A stretch of 64,000 nucleotides of DNA from Roseateles toxinivorans (GCF_004362525.1 NZ_SNXS01000001.1:110520-174519); one strand, 5' to 3'. Shown: positions 54,359 through 64,000, counted from the first letter of the stretch. Notes: generated by a model from the sequence alone, not told the origin. Program-made: numbers and translations.

Positions 54359-56077
54359 TCAGGCGGTGACCGCGGCGGCAACATGGCTGGCCGCGCCGGT
54401 GGAGGTGCGCACGGCGTTGGCCGGTGCCTTGAACGGCTCCAGGCCGATGCGGCGCACGGTGTCGATGAAGCGCTCGCCGGCATTGCGTTGCGCGCGGTAG
54501 GTCTGGACCACCGTCTCGATCACGTCGGCCACCTCGTCGGCGGCGAAGGACGGGCCGATCACCTTGCCGGGCACCGAGGCGCCGCTGAGGGTGGAGCCGT
54601 CCGAGCCGCCCAGCGAGACCTGGTACCACTCCTTGCCGTCCTTGTCGACGCCGAGGATGCCGATATGGCCGCTGTGGTGGTGGCCGCAAGAGTTGATGCA
54701 GCCGCTGATGTGCAGGTCGATGTCGCCGATGTCGTAGAGCTCGTCGAGGTCTTCGTAGCGTTCGGTCAGCGTTTCGGCGATCGGGATCGAGCGGGCGTTG
54801 GCCAGCGCGCAGAAGTCGCCGCCGGGGCAGGCAATCATGTCCGTCAGCAGGCCGATGTTCGGCGTGGCGAAGCTGGCGGCCTTGGCGGCCTGGAACAGCT
54901 CGGCCAGATCGCGCTCGCGCACCCAGGGCAGCACCAGATTCTGGTCATGGCTGACGCGCAGCTCGCCCTGGCTGAAGCGGTCGGCCAGGTCGGCTGCCAG
55001 CTCCATCTGGGCGTCGGTGGCGTCGCCCGGTGCCTGGCCGGTGCGCTTCAGCGACAGCGTCACCGAGCGGTAGCCACTGACGCGGTGGGCATGGACGTTG
55101 CGGGCTATCCAGCGGCGGTAGGCTTGGCTTGCATCGGCGCTGAGCAGCTCGATGCGGTCAAGCGGCTGCACGGCGGCGGGCGTCACGAAGTGCGCGGCCA
55201 CGCGGTCCAGCTCGGCCTGGGGCACGATGTGGGCGGCGCCCTGTTCGTCACGCTCCAGGATGTTCTTGAACTCGAGGTGGACGGCGTCGATGAACTTCTG
55301 GCCCTCGGCCTTGACCAGGATCTTGATGCGCGCCTTGTAGGCGTTGTCGCGCCGGCCGTAGCGGTTGTAGACGCGCACGATGGCCTCGATGAAGACCAGG
55401 ATCTGGTTCCAGGGCAGGAAGTCTTTGACCACCGTGCCGATGATGGGCGTGCGGCCCATGCCACCGCCGACCAGCACCTTGAAACCGACCTCGCCGGCCT
55501 CGTTCTTCAGCAGCTGCAGGCCGATGTCATGCCAGGCGATCGCGGCGCGGTCTTCCACGGCGCCGCTGACGGCGATCTTGAATTTGCGCGGCAGGAAGGC
55601 GAACTCGGGGTGCAGGGTGCTCCACTGGCGCAGGATCTCGCAGTAGGGCCGCGGGTCGATGATCTCGTCGGCGGCCACGCCGGCCAGCGCATCGCTGGTG
55701 ATGTTGCGTATGCAGTTGCCGCTGGTCTGGATGCCGTGCATGTCCACGGCGGCCAGTGCGTCCATCACGTCGGCGCTCTTGACCAGCGGAATCCAGTTGT
55801 ATTGCAGGTTTTGGCGGGTCGTGAAATGGCCGTAGCCGCGGTCGTACTCGCGGGCGATTGCCGCCAGCGTGCGCAGCTGTTTGCTGCTCAACGCGCCATA
55901 GGGCACGGCCACGCGCAACATCGGCGCATGGCGCTGCACATACCAGCCGTTCTGCAGGCGCAGCGGACGGAACTCATCGTCGCTCAGCGAGCCGGCCAGA
56001 TTGCGCTCCAGCTGGTCGCGGAACTGCGCGGCGCGGGCGTGGACGAATTGGCGGTCGAAGTCGTTGTAGTGATACAT
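54359..56077 (-). CDS. cysI: Siroheme sulfite reductase hemoprotein (CysI-type)
   Basis: 572 aa. Two ferredoxin-like/siroheme half domains: YGHFTTRQNLQYNWI in the first and LRVSHDQNLVLPWV in the second; the siroheme-[4Fe-4S] ligands are CPGGDFC and CINSCGHHH. It reduces sulfite to sulfide with six electrons. No NADPH flavoprotein subunit (CysJ) lies nearby; the fdxA-fnr pair 5 kb away could supply electrons. Located between tauE and the DUF934 gene. Confidence 0.94.
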   Translation of the reverse strand: MYHYNDFDRQFVHARAAQFRDQLERNLAGSLSDDEFRPLRLQNGWYVQRHAPMLRVAVPYGALSSKQLRTLAAIAREYDRGYGHFTTRQNLQYNWIPLVKSADVMDALAAVDMHGIQTSGNCIRNITSDALAGVAADEIIDPRPYCEILRQWSTLHPEFAFLPRKFKIAVSGAVEDRAAIAWHDIGLQLLKNEAGEVGFKVLVGGGMGRTPIIGTVVKDFLPWNQILVFIEAIVRVYNRYGRRDNAYKARIKILVKAEGQKFIDAVHLEFKNILERDEQGAAHIVPQAELDRVAAHFVTPAAVQPLDRIELLSADASQAYRRWIARNVHAHRVSGYRSVTLSLKRTGQAPGDATDAQMELAADLADRFSQGELRVSHDQNLVLPWVRERDLAELFQAAKAASFATPNIGLLTDMIACPGGDFCALANARSIPIAETLTERYEDLDELYDIGDIDLHISGCINSCGHHHSGHIGILGVDKDGKEWYQVSLGGSDGSTLSGASVPGKVIGPSFAADEVADVIETVVQTYRAQRNAGERFIDTVRRIGLEPFKAPANAVRTSTGAASHVAAAVTA

Positions 56078-56086
56078 CGTGGGTTC

Positions 56087-56854
56087 TTAGTGAATGACTT
56101 TGAGGCCGGCCAGCACCAGCGAGCCGCACAGCAGGCCGCGCACCAGGCCCTCGGGCAGCTTGCGCGTCAGCTGCGCACCAAGCCAGATGCCGGGAATGGA
56201 GCCAATCAGCAGCGGCACCAGCAGCGGCCAGTTGACATTGCCCAGCGTCGCGTGGCCGATGCCGGCCACCAGGGTCAGCGGCACGGCGTGGGCGATGTCG
56301 CTGCCAACGATCTGGCGGGCCGACAAACGGGGGTAGATCAACAGAATCAGCGTCGCGCCGATGGCACCTGCGCCGATCGAGCTGAGCGACACCAGCACGC
56401 CCAGCAGCACGCCGGAGAGCACGGTCAGCAACGGCTTGCGCGGCTCGGTGATGTAGCGCTCCAGCTTCAGGCCGACGATCTGCCACGACTGCTTGAAGGC
56501 CACCACGACGGCGGTCAGCAGCAGGGCAATGCCCAGCGAGAAGGTCAGTGCCGCCGCCCAGCCCTTGGTGATGCCGGTGAAATGCATCAGCGCCACGGTG
56601 ACCAGCGAGGCCGGAATGCTGCCGGCCAGCAGGCGGCGGGTAATCTGCCAGTTGACATGGCCGTGGCGCGCATGGGCCACCGAGCCGGACATCTTGGTCA
56701 GCGCCGCAAACCACAGGTCGGTGCCTATGGCCACAGCCGGGTTCAGCTTGAACACCGACAGCAGCAGGGGCGTCATCAGCGAACCGCCGCCCACGCCGGT
56801 CAGACCGACGATGGCGCCGACGCCAAATCCGCTTGCTACAGCTATCCAGTCCAA
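56087..56854 (-). CDS. Sulfite/sulfate exporter family TauE/SafE membrane protein
   Basis: 255 aa with about eight hydrophobic segments and two related halves, each starting with a G-x-G-G-G type motif (GAIVGLTGVGGGSLMTPLLL and SLSSIGAGAIGATLILLIYP). The family transports sulfur oxyanions or small organosulfonates. As first gene of the sulfate operon it may take up sulfate-related anions or release excess sulfite. Stop lies 9 nt before cysI. Confidence 0.9.
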   Translation of the reverse strand: MDWIAVASGFGVGAIVGLTGVGGGSLMTPLLLSVFKLNPAVAIGTDLWFAALTKMSGSVAHARHGHVNWQITRRLLAGSIPASLVTVALMHFTGITKGWAAALTFSLGIALLLTAVVVAFKQSWQIVGLKLERYITEPRKPLLTVLSGVLLGVLVSLSSIGAGAIGATLILLIYPRLSARQIVGSDIAHAVPLTLVAGIGHATLGNVNWPLLVPLLIGSIPGIWLGAQLTRKLPEGLVRGLLCGSLVLAGLKVIH

Positions 56855-56947
56855 ATCCGCCCCTTGAAGGAGGTCACCCTGGTGGCAACCCTAGGGTGCG
56901 GACTGTAAGCAGGCTTTATATATAGACAAACTACTGATTCGTAGATT

Positions 56948-56964
56948 GCATATATTGAATATGC
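56948..56964. promoter_or_regulatory. Candidate operator GCATAT-N5-ATATGC
   Basis: Perfect 6-bp arms lie in the AT-rich gap between the divergent tauE operon and the periplasmic binding protein gene. CysB-family (LysR-type) regulators bind such dyads; the assignment is inference. Confidence 0.45.
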
Positions 56965-57055
56965 ATATGAAGAATCTGAGGTGTTGGGTCATAGCCTAAA
57001 CTCGGTGTCACAGGGATGCCTGAACGCCGTAGAGCGGTGCATGGGGAAAAGTTGA

Positions 57056-57853
57056 ATGCTCCGCTTGTTGCTGCAATCGTTGTTGCTTTGCGTGCCAGCC
57101 CTGGTGATGGCCGAGACCCGGCCGGTGACGATTGCCTTCGACGACGCTTACCCGCCCTATTGCTATGTCGAGAGCGGGCGATCGATGGGTGCCTACATTC
57201 TGTTGATGCGGCGCGCCGCCCAGGCACTGCCGGGCTGGGAGGTGAAGCTCTTGCCGCTACCCTGGGCCCGTGCCGTGCAGGAAGCCGAATTGGGCAAGGT
57301 CGATGCCTTCATGCCGCCCTACCGTGGCGTCGGGCGCAGCTGGGTCGGCCTCTACGCCGGCCCGGTGAATCGTGAAGAGATCGTGCTTTCCTGCCGACCC
57401 TCGACCCAGCTCGGGCCGGCCAGTCATTGGCCGCAGGACTTCGTCGGCAAGCGCATCGGTGTAATGCGCGGCTCTCTGCTGAGTCAGGCCCTCGTCGATG
57501 CCTTCAAGCAGGGTCAGGTGCTCAGGCGCGAGTTCCGCCTGACCCGCGACGCATTGACCGCCCTGGCCAGTGACCAGATCGACTGCTATGCCAACGACAA
57601 GCTCAGCATCGAGTTGGCCCATGCGCAGGCGCTGGGCGACAGCCTCTGGGCCTCGCGCGTGCCCGCCCAGCTGGAGCCACCGTTCGTGCTTTCGGTACAG
57701 CCGGCCTATATCGGCTTCTCGCAGCAGTCGCTGCTCAATCGACCAGAGCTGGCCGAGTTCGCTCGCGCCTTGGACGCCCAACTGGCCCAGATGCGCGCCA
57801 GCGGCGAGCTGGCGCGCTTGATGGCACAGCTGGCCGCGCGGGCGGACGACTGA
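57056..57853 (+). CDS. Periplasmic amino acid-type solute-binding protein
   Basis: 265 aa. A signal peptide (LRLLLQSLLLCVPALVMAE) is followed by an SBP_bac_3-like fold: VTIAFDDAYPPYCYVESGRSMGAYILLMRRAAQ at the start, VDAFMPPYRGVGRS and VGKRIGVMRGSLLSQALVDAF in the middle. No ABC transporter genes lie beside it, so it may be an orphan sensor-like or scavenging protein. Confidence 0.85.
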   Translation: MLRLLLQSLLLCVPALVMAETRPVTIAFDDAYPPYCYVESGRSMGAYILLMRRAAQALPGWEVKLLPLPWARAVQEAELGKVDAFMPPYRGVGRSWVGLYAGPVNREEIVLSCRPSTQLGPASHWPQDFVGKRIGVMRGSLLSQALVDAFKQGQVLRREFRLTRDALTALASDQIDCYANDKLSIELAHAQALGDSLWASRVPAQLEPPFVLSVQPAYIGFSQQSLLNRPELAEFARALDAQLAQMRASGELARLMAQLAARADD

Positions 57854-57924
57854 ACGCCCTTGTCCCGCGCCCGCGGCCATGTCACGGCCGGGACATGGAC
57901 AGTTCGAAGCTTCGTCCTAGAATC

Positions 57925-57936
57925 GAACGGTCGTTC
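57925..57936. promoter_or_regulatory. Candidate operator GAACG-GT-CGTTC of the beta-oxidation cluster
   Basis: The dyad lies 65 bp upstream of the multifunctional enzyme start, in the leader. TetR-type repressors of fatty acid degradation bind short dyads of this kind (ACG and CGT half sites). No regulator gene is in the window. Confidence 0.5.
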
Positions 57937-58000
57937 TATTTCGAGGCCCTGGCAGTGCCCGGGCCTTTCGGTTGCATTCGCGGAATTAAAGGGGTCATGC

Positions 58001-60094
58001 ATGAGCGCCAGCTATGAAGTCCGGGGTGACGTTGCCGTCATCACATTGAGCAACCCGCCGGTCAACGGCCTGGGTCACGAGACCCGCCGGGCCGCGGCCG
58101 CCGGCATCGAGCAGGCCGAGAACGATGCCGCCGTCAAGGCGATCGTCATCACCGGCGCCGGCAAGGCCTTTTCCGGTGGCGCCGACATCAAGGAGTTCGG
58201 CAGCCCCAAGGCCCTGGCCGAACCGAATCTGCACAGCCTGATTGCCGTGGTCGAGAACTGCAGCAAGCCGGTGGTGGCTGCCATCCACTCCGTTTGCATG
58301 GGCGGTGGCCTGGAGCTGTCGCTGGGTTGCCACTACCGGGTCGCGTCACCGGGCGCCAAGATCGCCCTGCCGGAAGTGAAGCTGGGCCTGCTGCCCGGCG
58401 CCGGTGGCACGCAGCGCCTGCCGCGCGCGCTGGGCGTGGAGCCCGCACTGAACATGATCGTCAGCGGCGAGCCGGTGAACAGCGAGATGCTGGCCATGGT
58501 GCCCGGCCAGAAACTGTTCGACAAGATCATCGAGGGTGACCTGATGGAGGGCGCGCTGGCGCTGGCCCGTGAGGTCGCCGATGTGCGCCCGCTGCCAAGG
58601 GTGCGTGACCTGAAGGCGCGCCACGCCAGCCCCGAGGCCTACTTCCAGTTCGCCCGCAATATGGTCGGCGGCATGAGCAAAAACTTCCCGGCACCGCTGC
58701 GCTGCCTGGAAGCGGTGGCCGCCTCGGTCTCGATGAAGTTCGAGGACGGCATGAAGGCCGAGCGCGAGGGCTTTCTGGCGCTGATGCAGACGCCCGAGTC
58801 CAAGGCCCTGCGCCACGCCTTCTTCGCCGAGCGCGCCGCCAGCAAGATTGGCGATGTGCCTGACGACACGCCCATCCGCAAGATCGACAAGGTCGCCGTG
58901 ATCGGCGCCGGCACCATGGGTGGCGGCATCAGCATGAACTACCTGAATGCCGGCATTCCGGTCGTTATCCTGGAAACCAAGCAGGAGGCGCTGGACCGCG
59001 GCGTGGCCACGATCAAGAAGAACTACGAGGCCCAGGTCAAGAAGGGCAAGCTGAAAGAAGACAAGTACCAGCAGCGCATGGCCCTGCTGAGCACGACCCT
59101 GAACTACGCCGACATCGGCTCTGCCGATCTGGTCATCGAGGCGGTGTTCGAGGAGATCGGCGTCAAGGAAGCGGTGTTCAAGCAGCTCGACGAGGTGATG
59201 AAGCCCGGCGCGATCCTGGCCTCCAACACCTCGACCCTGGACGTCAACAAAATCGCCAACTTCACCAAGCGTCCGCAGGACGTGGTGGGCATGCACTTCT
59301 TCAGCCCCGCCAATGTGATGAAGCTGCTGGAAGTGGTGCGCGGCGCGGCCACAGCCAAGGACGTGCTGGCCACGGTGATGCAGCTGGCCAAGAAGATCAA
59401 GAAGACGGCGGTCGTCTCCGGTGTCTGCGACGGCTTCATCGGCAACCGCATGATCGAGCAGTACTCGCGCCAGGCGGGCTTCCTGCTGGACGAAGGCTGC
59501 AGCCCGCAGCAGGTGGACAAGGCGGCCGAGAAGTTCGGCTTCGCGATGGGCCCGTTCCGCATGGGCGATCTGGCCGGCAATGACATCGGCTGGGCGATCC
59601 GCAAGCGCCGCTACCAGGAGAAGCCGAATCTGAACTACTCGAAGAGCGCCGACCTGCTGTGCGAGCTCGGCCGCTACGGCCAGAAGACCAGCGCCGGCTG
59701 GTACGACTACCAGGCCGGCAAGCGCGACGCGATCCCGTCGCCGGTGGTCGCCGAGATGCTGGAGAAGCACCGCGCCGCCAAGGGCATCACGCCGCGCCAG
59801 ATCAGTGACGACGAGATTGTCCACCGCCTGGTGTTCGCGCTGGTCAACGAGGCCGCGCATCTGCTGGAGGAGGGCATCGCCCAGCGCGCGTCGGATGTGG
59901 ACATGGTCTATCTGACCGGTTACGGCTTCCCGCTGTGGCGCGGCGGCCCGATGTGCTACGCCGACACGGTCGGCCTGTTCAACGTCGTGCAGGCGATGAA
60001 GAAGTTTGCCAAGAACCCGCTCGATGACGCCGCCTTCTGGGAGCCGGCGCCGCTGATCAAGCGCCTGGTCGCCGAAGGCAAGAGCTTCTCTTGA
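58001..60094 (+). CDS. Multifunctional enoyl-CoA hydratase/3-hydroxyacyl-CoA dehydrogenase
   Basis: 697 aa from the ATG at 58001 (AAAGGGG upstream). N-terminal crotonase domain: [18 protein letters not shown] and [25 protein letters not shown] with the oxyanion-hole glycines. The C-terminal dehydrogenase has NAD motif [26 protein letters not shown] and [17 protein letters not shown] with catalytic His. It performs steps two and three of beta-oxidation. Slightly shorter than E. coli FadB; closer in layout to FadJ-like or peroxisomal-type enzymes. First gene of a same-strand cluster. Confidence 0.94.
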   Translation: MSASYEVRGDVAVITLSNPPVNGLGHETRRAAAAGIEQAENDAAVKAIVITGAGKAFSGGADIKEFGSPKALAEPNLHSLIAVVENCSKPVVAAIHSVCMGGGLELSLGCHYRVASPGAKIALPEVKLGLLPGAGGTQRLPRALGVEPALNMIVSGEPVNSEMLAMVPGQKLFDKIIEGDLMEGALALAREVADVRPLPRVRDLKARHASPEAYFQFARNMVGGMSKNFPAPLRCLEAVAASVSMKFEDGMKAEREGFLALMQTPESKALRHAFFAERAASKIGDVPDDTPIRKIDKVAVIGAGTMGGGISMNYLNAGIPVVILETKQEALDRGVATIKKNYEAQVKKGKLKEDKYQQRMALLSTTLNYADIGSADLVIEAVFEEIGVKEAVFKQLDEVMKPGAILASNTSTLDVNKIANFTKRPQDVVGMHFFSPANVMKLLEVVRGAATAKDVLATVMQLAKKIKKTAVVSGVCDGFIGNRMIEQYSRQAGFLLDEGCSPQQVDKAAEKFGFAMGPFRMGDLAGNDIGWAIRKRRYQEKPNLNYSKSADLLCELGRYGQKTSAGWYDYQAGKRDAIPSPVVAEMLEKHRAAKGITPRQISDDEIVHRLVFALVNEAAHLLEEGIAQRASDVDMVYLTGYGFPLWRGGPMCYADTVGLFNVVQAMKKFAKNPLDDAAFWEPAPLIKRLVAEGKSFS

Positions 60095-60124
60095 GCCCAA
60101 CCATTCAAGCGAGAACAGAACATC

Positions 60125-61300
60125 ATGAGTAAAGCAGTCATTGTTTCCACCGCACGCACCCCGCTGGCCAAGAGCTGGAAGGGCGCCTTCAACATGACCC
60201 ATGGCGCGACCCTGGGCGGCTTTGCCGTCAAGGCCGCCGTTGAGCGCGCCGGCATCGAGGCCGGCCATATCGAGGACGTGCTGATGGGCTGCGCCACGCC
60301 CGAGGGCGCGACCGGCGGCAATATCGCGCGCCAGATCGCGCTGCGCGCCGGCCTGCCGATCACGGTGGCCGGTGTCACCATCAACCGCTTCTGCTCCAGC
60401 GGCCTGCAAACCATTGCGATGGCCGCGCAGCGCGTCATCGCTGGCGAGGGCGACGTCTATGTGGCCGGTGGCGTTGAGAGCATCTCCTGCGTGCAGAACG
60501 AGGCGAACCGCCATATGTACGCCGACACCTGGCTGGTCAAGAACAAGCCGGAGATCTACTGGAGCATGCTGCAGACGGCCGAGCAGGTGGCCAAGCGCTA
60601 CAACATCTCGCGCGAGCGCATGGACCAGTACGGTGCGCAGAGCCAGCAGCGCGCCTGCGCCGCCCAGGCCGCCGGCAAGTTTGCCGACGAGATGATCAGC
60701 GTCACCACCACCGCCGGCGTGGCCGACAAGGTGATGGGCCTGATGACCAAGGAAGTCACCATCAGTGCCGACGAAGGCCTGCGCGAGGGCACGACCTATG
60801 ACGGCATCAAGGACCTGCGCTCGGCCCTGCCCGGCGGTGTGATCTCGGCCGGCAATGCCAGCCAGTTCTCGGACGGCGCCGGTGCCTGCGTGGTCGTCAG
60901 CGAGCAGTATGCCGAGACCCATGGCCTGAAGCCGCTGGGCCGCTTCCTCGGCTTTGCCGTGGCCGGCTGCGAGCCCGACGAGATGGGCATAGGTCCGGTC
61001 TTCGCCGTACCCAAGGTCTTGAAGAAGCTGGGTCTGACCGTGTCCGACATCGATCTGTGGGAACTCAACGAAGCCTTTGCCGTGCAGGTGCTGTATTGCG
61101 CCGACACGCTGGGCATCCCGATGGACCGCCTGAACGTCAACGGCGGCGCGATCGCCGTGGGTCACCCCTATGGCGTGTCGGGCCAGCGCCTGACGGGACA
61201 CGCGCTGATCGAAGGCAAGCGTCGCGGCGCCAAGCGCGTCTGCGTGACGATGTGCATCGGAGGCGGCATGGGCGCTGCCGGGATCTTCGAGGTTCTCTGA
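60125..61300 (+). CDS. Acetyl-CoA acyltransferase (3-ketoacyl-CoA thiolase)
   Basis: 391 aa, full length. Catalytic Cys in [18 protein letters not shown], histidine motif [17 protein letters not shown] and the C-terminal [13 protein letters not shown] with the second Cys. It cleaves 3-ketoacyl-CoA to acetyl-CoA and a shortened acyl-CoA, the last step of beta-oxidation. It begins 30 nt after the multifunctional enzyme, so the two are probably one transcript. Confidence 0.95.
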   Translation: MSKAVIVSTARTPLAKSWKGAFNMTHGATLGGFAVKAAVERAGIEAGHIEDVLMGCATPEGATGGNIARQIALRAGLPITVAGVTINRFCSSGLQTIAMAAQRVIAGEGDVYVAGGVESISCVQNEANRHMYADTWLVKNKPEIYWSMLQTAEQVAKRYNISRERMDQYGAQSQQRACAAQAAGKFADEMISVTTTAGVADKVMGLMTKEVTISADEGLREGTTYDGIKDLRSALPGGVISAGNASQFSDGAGACVVVSEQYAETHGLKPLGRFLGFAVAGCEPDEMGIGPVFAVPKVLKKLGLTVSDIDLWELNEAFAVQVLYCADTLGIPMDRLNVNGGAIAVGHPYGVSGQRLTGHALIEGKRRGAKRVCVTMCIGGGMGAAGIFEVL

Positions 61301-61310
61301 GGCTGGCAGT

Positions 61311-61389
61311 CCCGGATTGCATCCGGGCTACGGAGAGATGGGTCGTTCCGGATTGCATGTGGTGGCCTTGTAGCCCGGATGCAATCCGG
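61311..61389. repeat. Pair of inverted REP-like units
   Basis: CCCGGATTGCATCCGGGCTA at 61311-61330 and its complement at 61370-61389 face each other. Each unit is itself an imperfect hairpin (CCCGGAT/ATCCGGG). Such units occur widely between genes in proteobacteria. It fills the gap between the thiolase and acyl-CoA dehydrogenase genes. Confidence 0.8.
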
Positions 61390-61421
61390 GGGCCTCGCAA
61401 CAATCCACCCGAGACACTGCC

Positions 61422-63215
61422 ATGCGCCAAACCCTGGACTTCCTGCTCAACGATTGGCTCAAGGTGCAGGCCCTGACGCAGCGCCCGCGCTTCGCCGAGC
61501 ATTCCGACGAGACCTTCACGGCGGTGCTCGACACCTGCGAGAAGATTGCCCGCGAGAAGTTCGCGCCGTTCAACCGCCTGGCCGACACGCAGGAGCCGCA
61601 CTTCGACGGCGTGAAGGTGCATCTGCCCGAGGCCACCCATGCAGCGATGCTGACCTATGTCGGCTCGGGCATGCTGGCGGCCGCGCAGGACTACGAACTC
61701 GGCGGCATGCAACTGCCCTGCGTGATCGAGATGGCGGCCAATGCCTTCTTCAGCAAGGCCAGTGTGGCCATGGGCGGCTATGCGATGCTGACCAATGGCA
61801 ATGCCAATCTGCTGATGGCCCATGGCACGGCGCTGCAGCGAGAGGTCTTTGCCAAGAACGAGTTTTCCGGTCGCTGGTTCGGCACGATGTGCCTGAGCGA
61901 GCCGCAGGCAGGCTCCAGCCTCAGCGATGTGGCGACGCGGGCTGTGCTGGAAGACGAGACCGACGCTTTGGGCCCTCGCTACCGGCTCAAGGGCAACAAG
62001 ATGTGGATCTCGGCCGGCGAGCACGAGATCACCGAGAACATCATCCATCTGGTGCTGGCGAAGATCCCGGGGCCGGATGGCAAGACGGTGCCGGGCACGC
62101 GCGGTATCTCGCTGTTCATCTGCCCGAAGCACCTGGTCAACGAGCGGGCCGAACTGACCGGCGAGCGCAACGATGTGCAGCTGGCGGGCCTGAACCACAA
62201 GCTGGGCTACCGCGGCACGACCAACTGCCTGTTGAACTTCGGCGAGAACGGCGCCGGTGCTATAGCCTATCTGGTCGGCAAGCCCGGCGAGGGGCTCAAG
62301 TGCATGTTCCACATGATGAACGAGGCACGAATCGGCGTCGGCCTTGGCGCCACGATGCTGGGCTATGCCGGCTATGAGGCCAGTCTGGAATATGCGAAGC
62401 AGCGACCGCAGGGCAGGGCGACCGGGCCGGCCGGCAAGGACGCGAGCGCGCCGCAGCTGCCCATCATCGAACATGCCGATGTGAAGCGCATGCTGCTGGC
62501 GCAGAAGAGCTATGTCGAGGGCGCGCTGGCGCTGGAGTTGTATTGCGCGCGCCTGGTCGATGAGCTGCATACGGCCGACGACGAGGCCCGCGAGCAGGCC
62601 AGCCAGCTGCTGGATGTGCTGATCCCTATTGCCAAGAGCTGGCCCAGCGAGTGGTGCCTGGAAGCGAATTCGCTGGCCATCCAGGTGCTGGGCGGCTATG
62701 GCTACACACGGGACTTTCCCGTCGAGCAGTACTGGCGCGACAACCGCCTGAACATGATCCACGAGGGCACCCATGGCATCCAGGGCCTGGATCTGCTGGG
62801 CCGCAAGGTGGTGATGAATGGCGGCGCCGGTTTGACCCTGCTGGCAAAGCGGGTGAACGACACGATCGCCCGGGCCCAGCAGGTACCTGAGCTGGTGGAC
62901 ATGGCCCACCGCCTGGCCGCAGCGCTTCAGACCCTGGGCGCCGCTACCAAGGCCGCCTGGGCCACCGGCCTGCCGGAGGAGGCACTTGCCAATGCCACGC
63001 CGTACTTGCAGGCCTTCGGCCATGTGGTGCTGGCCTGGGTCTGGCTGGAGCTGGCCCTGGTGGCACAAAACAATGCGGAGCAGGCCTTTTATCGTGGCAA
63101 GCTCGCGGCAGCGCGCTATTTCTACGGCTACGAGCTACCGAAGGTGGCAGCCTGGCTGGAAGTGGTGCGCACGCGAGAGCCACTTTGCAAGGACCTGCCC
63201 CATGACTGCTTCTGA
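61422..63215 (+). CDS. Acyl-CoA dehydrogenase, long (about 600 aa) type
   Basis: 597 aa. N-terminal extra domain, then the FAD-binding core (MCLSEPQAGSSLSDVATRA, GNKMWISAGEHEITENI), and C-terminal QVLGGYGYTRDFPVEQYWRDNRLNMIHEGTHGIQGLDLLGRK with the catalytic Glu region IHEGT. It carries out the first step of beta-oxidation. The C-terminal extension places it among the 3-methylmercaptopropionyl-CoA dehydrogenase-like group, so the preferred chain length is uncertain. Confidence 0.92.
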   Translation: MRQTLDFLLNDWLKVQALTQRPRFAEHSDETFTAVLDTCEKIAREKFAPFNRLADTQEPHFDGVKVHLPEATHAAMLTYVGSGMLAAAQDYELGGMQLPCVIEMAANAFFSKASVAMGGYAMLTNGNANLLMAHGTALQREVFAKNEFSGRWFGTMCLSEPQAGSSLSDVATRAVLEDETDALGPRYRLKGNKMWISAGEHEITENIIHLVLAKIPGPDGKTVPGTRGISLFICPKHLVNERAELTGERNDVQLAGLNHKLGYRGTTNCLLNFGENGAGAIAYLVGKPGEGLKCMFHMMNEARIGVGLGATMLGYAGYEASLEYAKQRPQGRATGPAGKDASAPQLPIIEHADVKRMLLAQKSYVEGALALELYCARLVDELHTADDEAREQASQLLDVLIPIAKSWPSEWCLEANSLAIQVLGGYGYTRDFPVEQYWRDNRLNMIHEGTHGIQGLDLLGRKVVMNGGAGLTLLAKRVNDTIARAQQVPELVDMAHRLAAALQTLGAATKAAWATGLPEEALANATPYLQAFGHVVLAWVWLELALVAQNNAEQAFYRGKLAAARYFYGYELPKVAAWLEVVRTREPLCKDLPHDCF

Positions 63216-63423
63216 TCCCAGCCCCGAAACGCACCCCGACCACAGCCGGCTGCACACCACCATCTGGGTGCTGATCTATGGCGGCCTGCTGGCGGTCTGC
63301 CTGTCGCTGTTCCTGCCCCGCGAGGCCGAATTGTTGAGCCTCGGGTTTCTGAGTGGCGGCGGTCTGGCGGTGGCGGTGGGCGCCGTGCTGCTGGTGATCC
63401 GCTCGCGCATGCCCGGCCCCTGA
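63202..63423 (+). CDS. Small two-span membrane protein
   Basis: 73 aa from the ATG at 63202, overlapping the acyl-CoA dehydrogenase end by 14 bases. Hydrophobic segments TIWVLIYGGLLAVCLSLFL and GFLSGGGLAVAVGAVLLVI. Function unknown; translational coupling suggests co-expression with the beta-oxidation genes. Confidence 0.75.
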   Translation: MTASDPSPETHPDHSRLHTTIWVLIYGGLLAVCLSLFLPREAELLSLGFLSGGGLAVAVGAVLLVIRSRMPGP

Positions 63424-63451
63424 GTTTCCTTTTCTTCTAGCGAGTCAAGCC

Positions 63452-64000
63452 ATGAGCACACCCGTCCAAACCCTGTTTGATCTCAGCGGCCGCACGGCGC
63501 TGATCACCGGCGGCTCGCGCGGCCTGGGCCTGCAGATTGCCGAGGCGCTGGGCGAGGCCGGTGCCAAGCTCGTGCTGACGTCGCGCAAGGCCGATGACCT
63601 GGAGCAGGCCATGGCCCACTTGCAGGGACGCGGCATCGAGGTCAGCTATGTGGCCGCCGACGCCAGTGACCCGACCCAGGCCCGCGAGGTCGTGGCCAAG
63701 GCAGTGCAGCATCTGGGTCATATCGACATCCTGGTCAACAATGCCGGCGCCACCTGGGGCGCACCGGCCGAGGAGCATCCGCTGGAGGCCTGGGACAAGG
63801 TCATGAACCTGAACATCCGCAGCCTGTTCGTGTTCGCCCAGGCGGTGGCCAAGGCCAGCATGATTCCGCAGCGTTTTGGTCGCATCATCAACGTCGCCTC
63901 CATCGCCGGCCTGAGCGGTAACCCGGCGATGATGACGACGATCGCCTACAACACCAGCAAGGGGGCGGTGGTCAACTTCACCCGTGCGCTGGCCGGCGAG
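63452..64000 (+). CDS. Short-chain dehydrogenase/reductase, cut by the right window edge
   Basis: 183 codons visible from ATG 63452. Rossmann motif TGGSRGLGLQIAEALG, NNAGATWG and the catalytic YNTSK with the preceding serine in NVASIAG. An SDR at the end of a beta-oxidation cluster may act on a 3-hydroxyacyl or similar substrate; substrate unknown. The C-terminus lies beyond the window. Confidence 0.9.
   Translation, partial: MSTPVQTLFDLSGRTALITGGSRGLGLQIAEALGEAGAKLVLTSRKADDLEQAMAHLQGRGIEVSYVAADASDPTQAREVVAKAVQHLGHIDILVNNAGATWGAPAEEHPLEAWDKVMNLNIRSLFVFAQAVAKASMIPQRFGRIINVASIAGLSGNPAMMTTIAYNTSKGAVVNFTRALAGE

Noticed and set aside
54383-56908. 841-codon plus-strand frame opposite cysI and tauE
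   Set aside because: Shadow of two well-supported genes; composition typical of antisense frames.
58346-63068. Two long minus-strand frames (951 and 643 codons) opposite the beta-oxidation genes
   Set aside because: His/Gln/Leu-rich antisense frames with no motif; the plus-strand enzymes are certain.

Overview
The window is GC-rich DNA from a betaproteobacterium, most likely order Burkholderiales (Roseateles/Rubrivivax/Pelomonas-like). The grounds are the gene order tauE-cysI-DUF934-cysH-cysD-cysN-cobA with an APS-type CysH, a PEP-CTERM protein, and a TPP-riboswitch-controlled TonB receptor. Positions 1 to about 45,790 are an accessory region; 45,790 to 64,000 is ordinary chromosome.

The accessory region is built on tRNA-Asn(GTT). 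Two intact tandem tRNA-Asn genes lie at 45788-45863 and 45964-46039 (minus strand). The 3' part of the same tRNA recurs as partial direct repeats at 129-176 and 27715-27760. These cut the region into two adjacent elements. Element A (about 177-27714) has matching pairs of an 8-bp repeat, 11 bp apart, just inside both ends, which are candidate integrase or excisionase arm sites. It carries, all on the minus strand: a secreted protein; a type I restriction-modification operon with NYN/OST-HTH, DUF3800, small basic and UDG-like partners; a 1068-aa family-B DNA polymerase-like protein with a 3'-5' exonuclease domain; two tyrosine recombinases; a series of short island-type genes; and a complete three-gene ABC-3C conflict system. 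No relaxase or secretion genes are visible. The combination of family-B polymerase, tyrosine recombinase, tRNA att sites, UDG-like gene and type I RM closely recalls pipolins, the elements that encode primer-independent PolB. This is the best candidate here for an undescribed system.

Element B (about 27761-45787) is P4-satellite-like: a P4-type integrase near its left end, an AEP primase-PriCT-SF3 helicase protein flanked by iteron-like repeats, a KlcA/ArdB antirestriction protein, several small orphan proteins, a lipoprotein, a DUF4230 protein facing an XRE regulator, a second DUF3800 protein next to a DnaA-box palindrome, an H-NS-like protein, membrane proteins, a PEP-CTERM protein, a second UDG-fold protein, and a glutaredoxin-like gene. 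The DNA at the right end (glutaredoxin gene start, tRNA terminator, tRNA 3' end) repeats the left edge of the window over 175 bp with one mismatch, so the flank of the integration site has been duplicated.

The chromosomal part holds the tRNAs; a TonB-dependent receptor under a TPP riboswitch (probably thiamine or precursor uptake); fdxA with a flavoprotein ferredoxin-NADP reductase; an assimilatory sulfate reduction operon with translationally coupled genes; a periplasmic solute-binding protein; and a fatty acid beta-oxidation cluster (multifunctional hydratase/dehydrogenase, thiolase, acyl-CoA dehydrogenase, small membrane protein, SDR) that runs off the right edge. The ferredoxin and reductase beside the sulfate operon may supply electrons to the siroheme sulfite reductase.
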